Assembly: GCA_014379485.1 (NCBI GenBank)
Contig: JACMLS010000135.1
Span: 1 to 14,975, forward strand
DNA length: 14,975 bases
Direction: 5' to 3'
DNA from: Bacteroidia bacterium
Lineage (GTDB): Bacteria; Bacteroidota; Bacteroidia; B-17B0; Aurantibacillaceae
Below, in pieces: positions 13,062-14,975 of the stretch. The notes beneath the pieces are model-generated. The model was not told where the DNA came from. It saw nothing but the letters and a program-made list of their open reading frames with translations, and did not search any database. Made by a program: the position numbers and the translations under genes. Numbering within the stretch: position 1 is the stretch's first letter; the number at the start of each line of letters is the position of its first letter.

Positions 13062-14975
13062 TTAAACCCTGATTCCGATCACACACACATCATCTACTTG
13101 TTCCAGGTCGCCTCTCCATTCATTAAAAGCAATGTCTAAAGATCTTTTTTGTTGTGCCGGATCCATAGTGTTGTTGCTTACTAATAAATTCTGGAAAGAG
13201 CGGTATTTGAATTTTTTTCCTTTTTCGCCACCAAACTGATCTGCATATCCATCAGTAAATAAATAGATCTGGTCTCCTTTGCTGATTGCAATTTCGTTAT
13301 TAGTGTATTTGTCAGTATTGCCGGGTTCATAGGAACCGATAGAAATACTGTTGGCTTTGTATTCTTTGAGATTAGAATTCCGCACTACGTAAAGCGCGTT
13401 GTAGGCACCGGAAAACTGCGCTTTGCCTGCTTTTTCATCAACAGCAAGTAATGCAATATCCATACCGTCGCGTATTTTATACTCGTCTATTGTTCCTGAC
13501 AAAGCTTTTGATGCGAGTTGATTTACCCTGTCAAGTATTTTTGCAGGCTCACCGCTTGATTCATTTGCAAACGCTTCGTTAAGTAAATTATTTGCAATAA
13601 TACTTAAGAAGGCTCCGGGAACTCCGTGGCCTGTACAATCTATTACCGCGCAGTAAGTAATACCATTCCGTTTTTCGCACCAGTAAAAATCTCCGCTCAC
13701 AATATCTTTTGGTTTAAAGAAAACAAAAGATTCGGGAAATAGTTTTCTTACTGCTTCTGTATTTGGAAGAGATGCATCCTGCAAACGTTTTGCGTAACGG
13801 ATACTGTCTGTAATATCTTTGTTTTTTTCTGCAAGTTCTTCGTTTTTAATTGCAAGTTCAATGGTTCTTTTCTCTACTTCTTTTTCAAGTACCTGCTTGG
13901 CTTTTTTCAGATTTTTGTTTCTCACTTTATCGTAAACAAAAATTGCGAACACAACAAAAATTCCGACTATCACATAAAAAATAGCGGTTTGCCAAAAGGG
14001 TGGTTTTACTGTAAACTCATATACAGTAGGCGTACTCCAGACCTCATCGTTATTGCAGCTGCGCACTTTAAATATGTATTTTCCGGGAGCTACGTTTGTA
14101 TAAACTGCTTCGTTCATTTTCGTTCCCGGAATCCAGCCTTTGTCAAAACCTTCTAAGGTGTATTCGTATTTTATTTTTTCAGGGTTGGCCAGGCTTATGC
14201 CTACAAATTTAAATGTGAGGTTATTGTCGTTATAAGCAAATTCTCTTTCTGCCGGAAAAATGGTATCGTGTAAATGAACTTTTATTCCTAACACTTGTGT
14301 AATAGGTGCAACGTTATTCGGTTTGTCTTCTGCCGGATTGAATTTTACGGCGCCCATAATTGTTCCTACCCAAATACAACCATTACGGTCTATTGCAATT
14401 GCGTTGGGGTTACACTCCACTCCCTGAAATCCTTCGCTTCTGCCATAGGTGTAGAACTTTTGCGTTTTGTCAGAAAATTTTTCAATTCCCCTGTTATGTC
14501 CTATCCAGATATTATTCTGGTTGTCTGCAATAATAGAGTAAGGCGACTCTGTATTCAATCCTTGTTTTAAAGAATAATTGGTAAAAGTTTTTCCGTCAAA
14601 TTTATAAAGGCCGCCACCATAACAACCAAACCAGATATTTCCTTTTTTATCTTCGCTGATTGAAAGAATAAATTTATGTGTAATGCCTGCGCTCTCATCG
14701 TATTTTTTAAATGAGAACCCGTCAAACTTACAAAGCGAACCGCCCAATGCGCCAATCCACATATCGCCCCTGCTGTCTTTAAAAACGCGGTATACATGAT
14801 TTCCGCCAAGGCCATCTGCCACCGTATAATTTCTGAATTGCTTTGTTGAGGTTTGAAATTTACTTGCTCCACCTTTTGTTCCTAACCAGATATTGCCGTC
14901 TTTGTCTTCTGCAACAGAATAAACAATATCATTTGCAAGGCCGTTAGATGTATTGTAAGAAACAAATTTAGAAGA
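13062..14975 (-). CDS. Propeller/Y_Y_Y membrane sensor with SpoIIE/PP2C-type phosphatase output, N-terminus outside window
   Basis: The frame is open to the right edge, so the start lies outside; a GTG at 14822 is inside a repeat and is not the true start. 637 residues are visible (numbered from the edge). Five two-component-regulator propeller repeats occupy about 10-213, each with a DGNIWLGT-like core (DKDGNIWLGT, DSRGDMWIGA, DKKGNIWFGC, NQNNIWIGH, DRNGCIWVGT). A Y_Y_Y domain spans about 243-326 (YEYTLEGFDKGW, VAPGKYIFKVR). One membrane helix (about 328-348) is followed by a coiled coil, the SIRYAKRLQDASLP linker (391-404) and the phosphatase domain (about 411-637) with D429, D446, D503/D506, D575 and D628/D629 as likely metal ligands. 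The layout is that of hybrid two-component sensors, but with a phosphatase in place of the histidine kinase. A signal peptide is expected in the missing part. The ligand is unknown. Confidence 0.9.
   Translation of the reverse strand, partial: SSKFVSYNTSNGLANDIVYSVAEDKDGNIWLGTKGGASKFQTSTKQFRNYTVADGLGGNHVYRVFKDSRGDMWIGALGGSLCKFDGFSFKKYDESAGITHKFILSISEDKKGNIWFGCYGGGLYKFDGKTFTNYSLKQGLNTESPYSIIADNQNNIWIGHNRGIEKFSDKTQKFYTYGRSEGFQGVECNPNAIAIDRNGCIWVGTIMGAVKFNPAEDKPNNVAPITQVLGIKVHLHDTIFPAEREFAYNDNNLTFKFVGISLANPEKIKYEYTLEGFDKGWIPGTKMNEAVYTNVAPGKYIFKVRSCNNDEVWSTPTVYEFTVKPPFWQTAIFYVIVGIFVVFAIFVYDKVRNKNLKKAKQVLEKEVEKRTIELAIKNEELAEKNKDITDSIRYAKRLQDASLPNTEAVRKLFPESFVFFKPKDIVSGDFYWCEKRNGITYCAVIDCTGHGVPGAFLSIIANNLLNEAFANESSGEPAKILDRVNQLASKALSGTIDEYKIRDGMDIALLAVDEKAGKAQFSGAYNALYVVRNSNLKEYKANSISIGSYEPGNTDKYTNNEIAISKGDQIYLFTDGYADQFGGEKGKKFKYRSFQNLLVSNNTMDPAQQKRSLDIAFNEWRGDLEQVDDVCVIGIRV

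Noticed and set aside
14820..14822. GTG start at 14822 for the propeller/Y_Y_Y phosphatase
   Set aside because: The frame stays open to the window edge and encodes another full propeller repeat (with DKDGNIWLGT), so the gene is truncated by the window, not short.

Overview
The window looks like chromosomal DNA from a member of the Bacteroidota. It is AT-rich, no clear Shine-Dalgarno sites precede the starts, and several starts follow TAnnTTTG-like -7 boxes. Many products have signal peptides, and the protein families (YwqK/MORN-like repeats, TPR-SpoIIE phosphatases, Y_Y_Y sensors, DUF4412, DUF2135) are typical of that phylum. I cannot place it to genus. No rRNA, tRNA, CRISPR array, transposase or phage gene was recognised.

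Layout. Positions 1-7930 carry five plus-strand genes: the 3' part of a YwqK-repeat protein, a small secreted orphan, a cytoplasmic TPR-SpoIIE phosphatase, a secreted DUF4412-like protein, and a large VIT-VWA-TPR-DUF2135 protein. A cluster of AT-rich repeats (7930-8098) precedes a secreted YceI-family protein. A strong bidirectional terminator (8731-8781) separates it from the convergent trmB. Upstream of trmB, also on the minus strand, are a membrane TPR-SpoIIE phosphatase and a small secreted protein with a Trp/Gly/His-rich tail. A divergent plus-strand gene encodes a secreted six-repeat probable beta-propeller. It converges on a third SpoIIE phosphatase, which has a propeller/Y_Y_Y sensor and runs off the right end of the window. 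The two genes are separated by a 13-bp perfect palindrome.

How the genes may relate. The main theme is three PP2C/SpoIIE-type serine/threonine phosphatases with different sensors (cytoplasmic TPR, probably periplasmic TPR, probably periplasmic propeller plus Y_Y_Y) joined through a near-identical helical linker to the same output domain. This suggests parallel inputs to one kind of phospho-signalling output. No STAS anti-sigma-factor antagonist, HATPase anti-sigma kinase or sigma factor is present here, so targets are unknown. Most other products are predicted to be exported, so the region is rich in envelope and sensing functions; only trmB is a clear housekeeping gene.

Three intergenic palindromic or repeat elements (1455-1547, 7930-8098, 13022-13059) are not explained by the genes and are the best candidates for dispersed genomic repeats.
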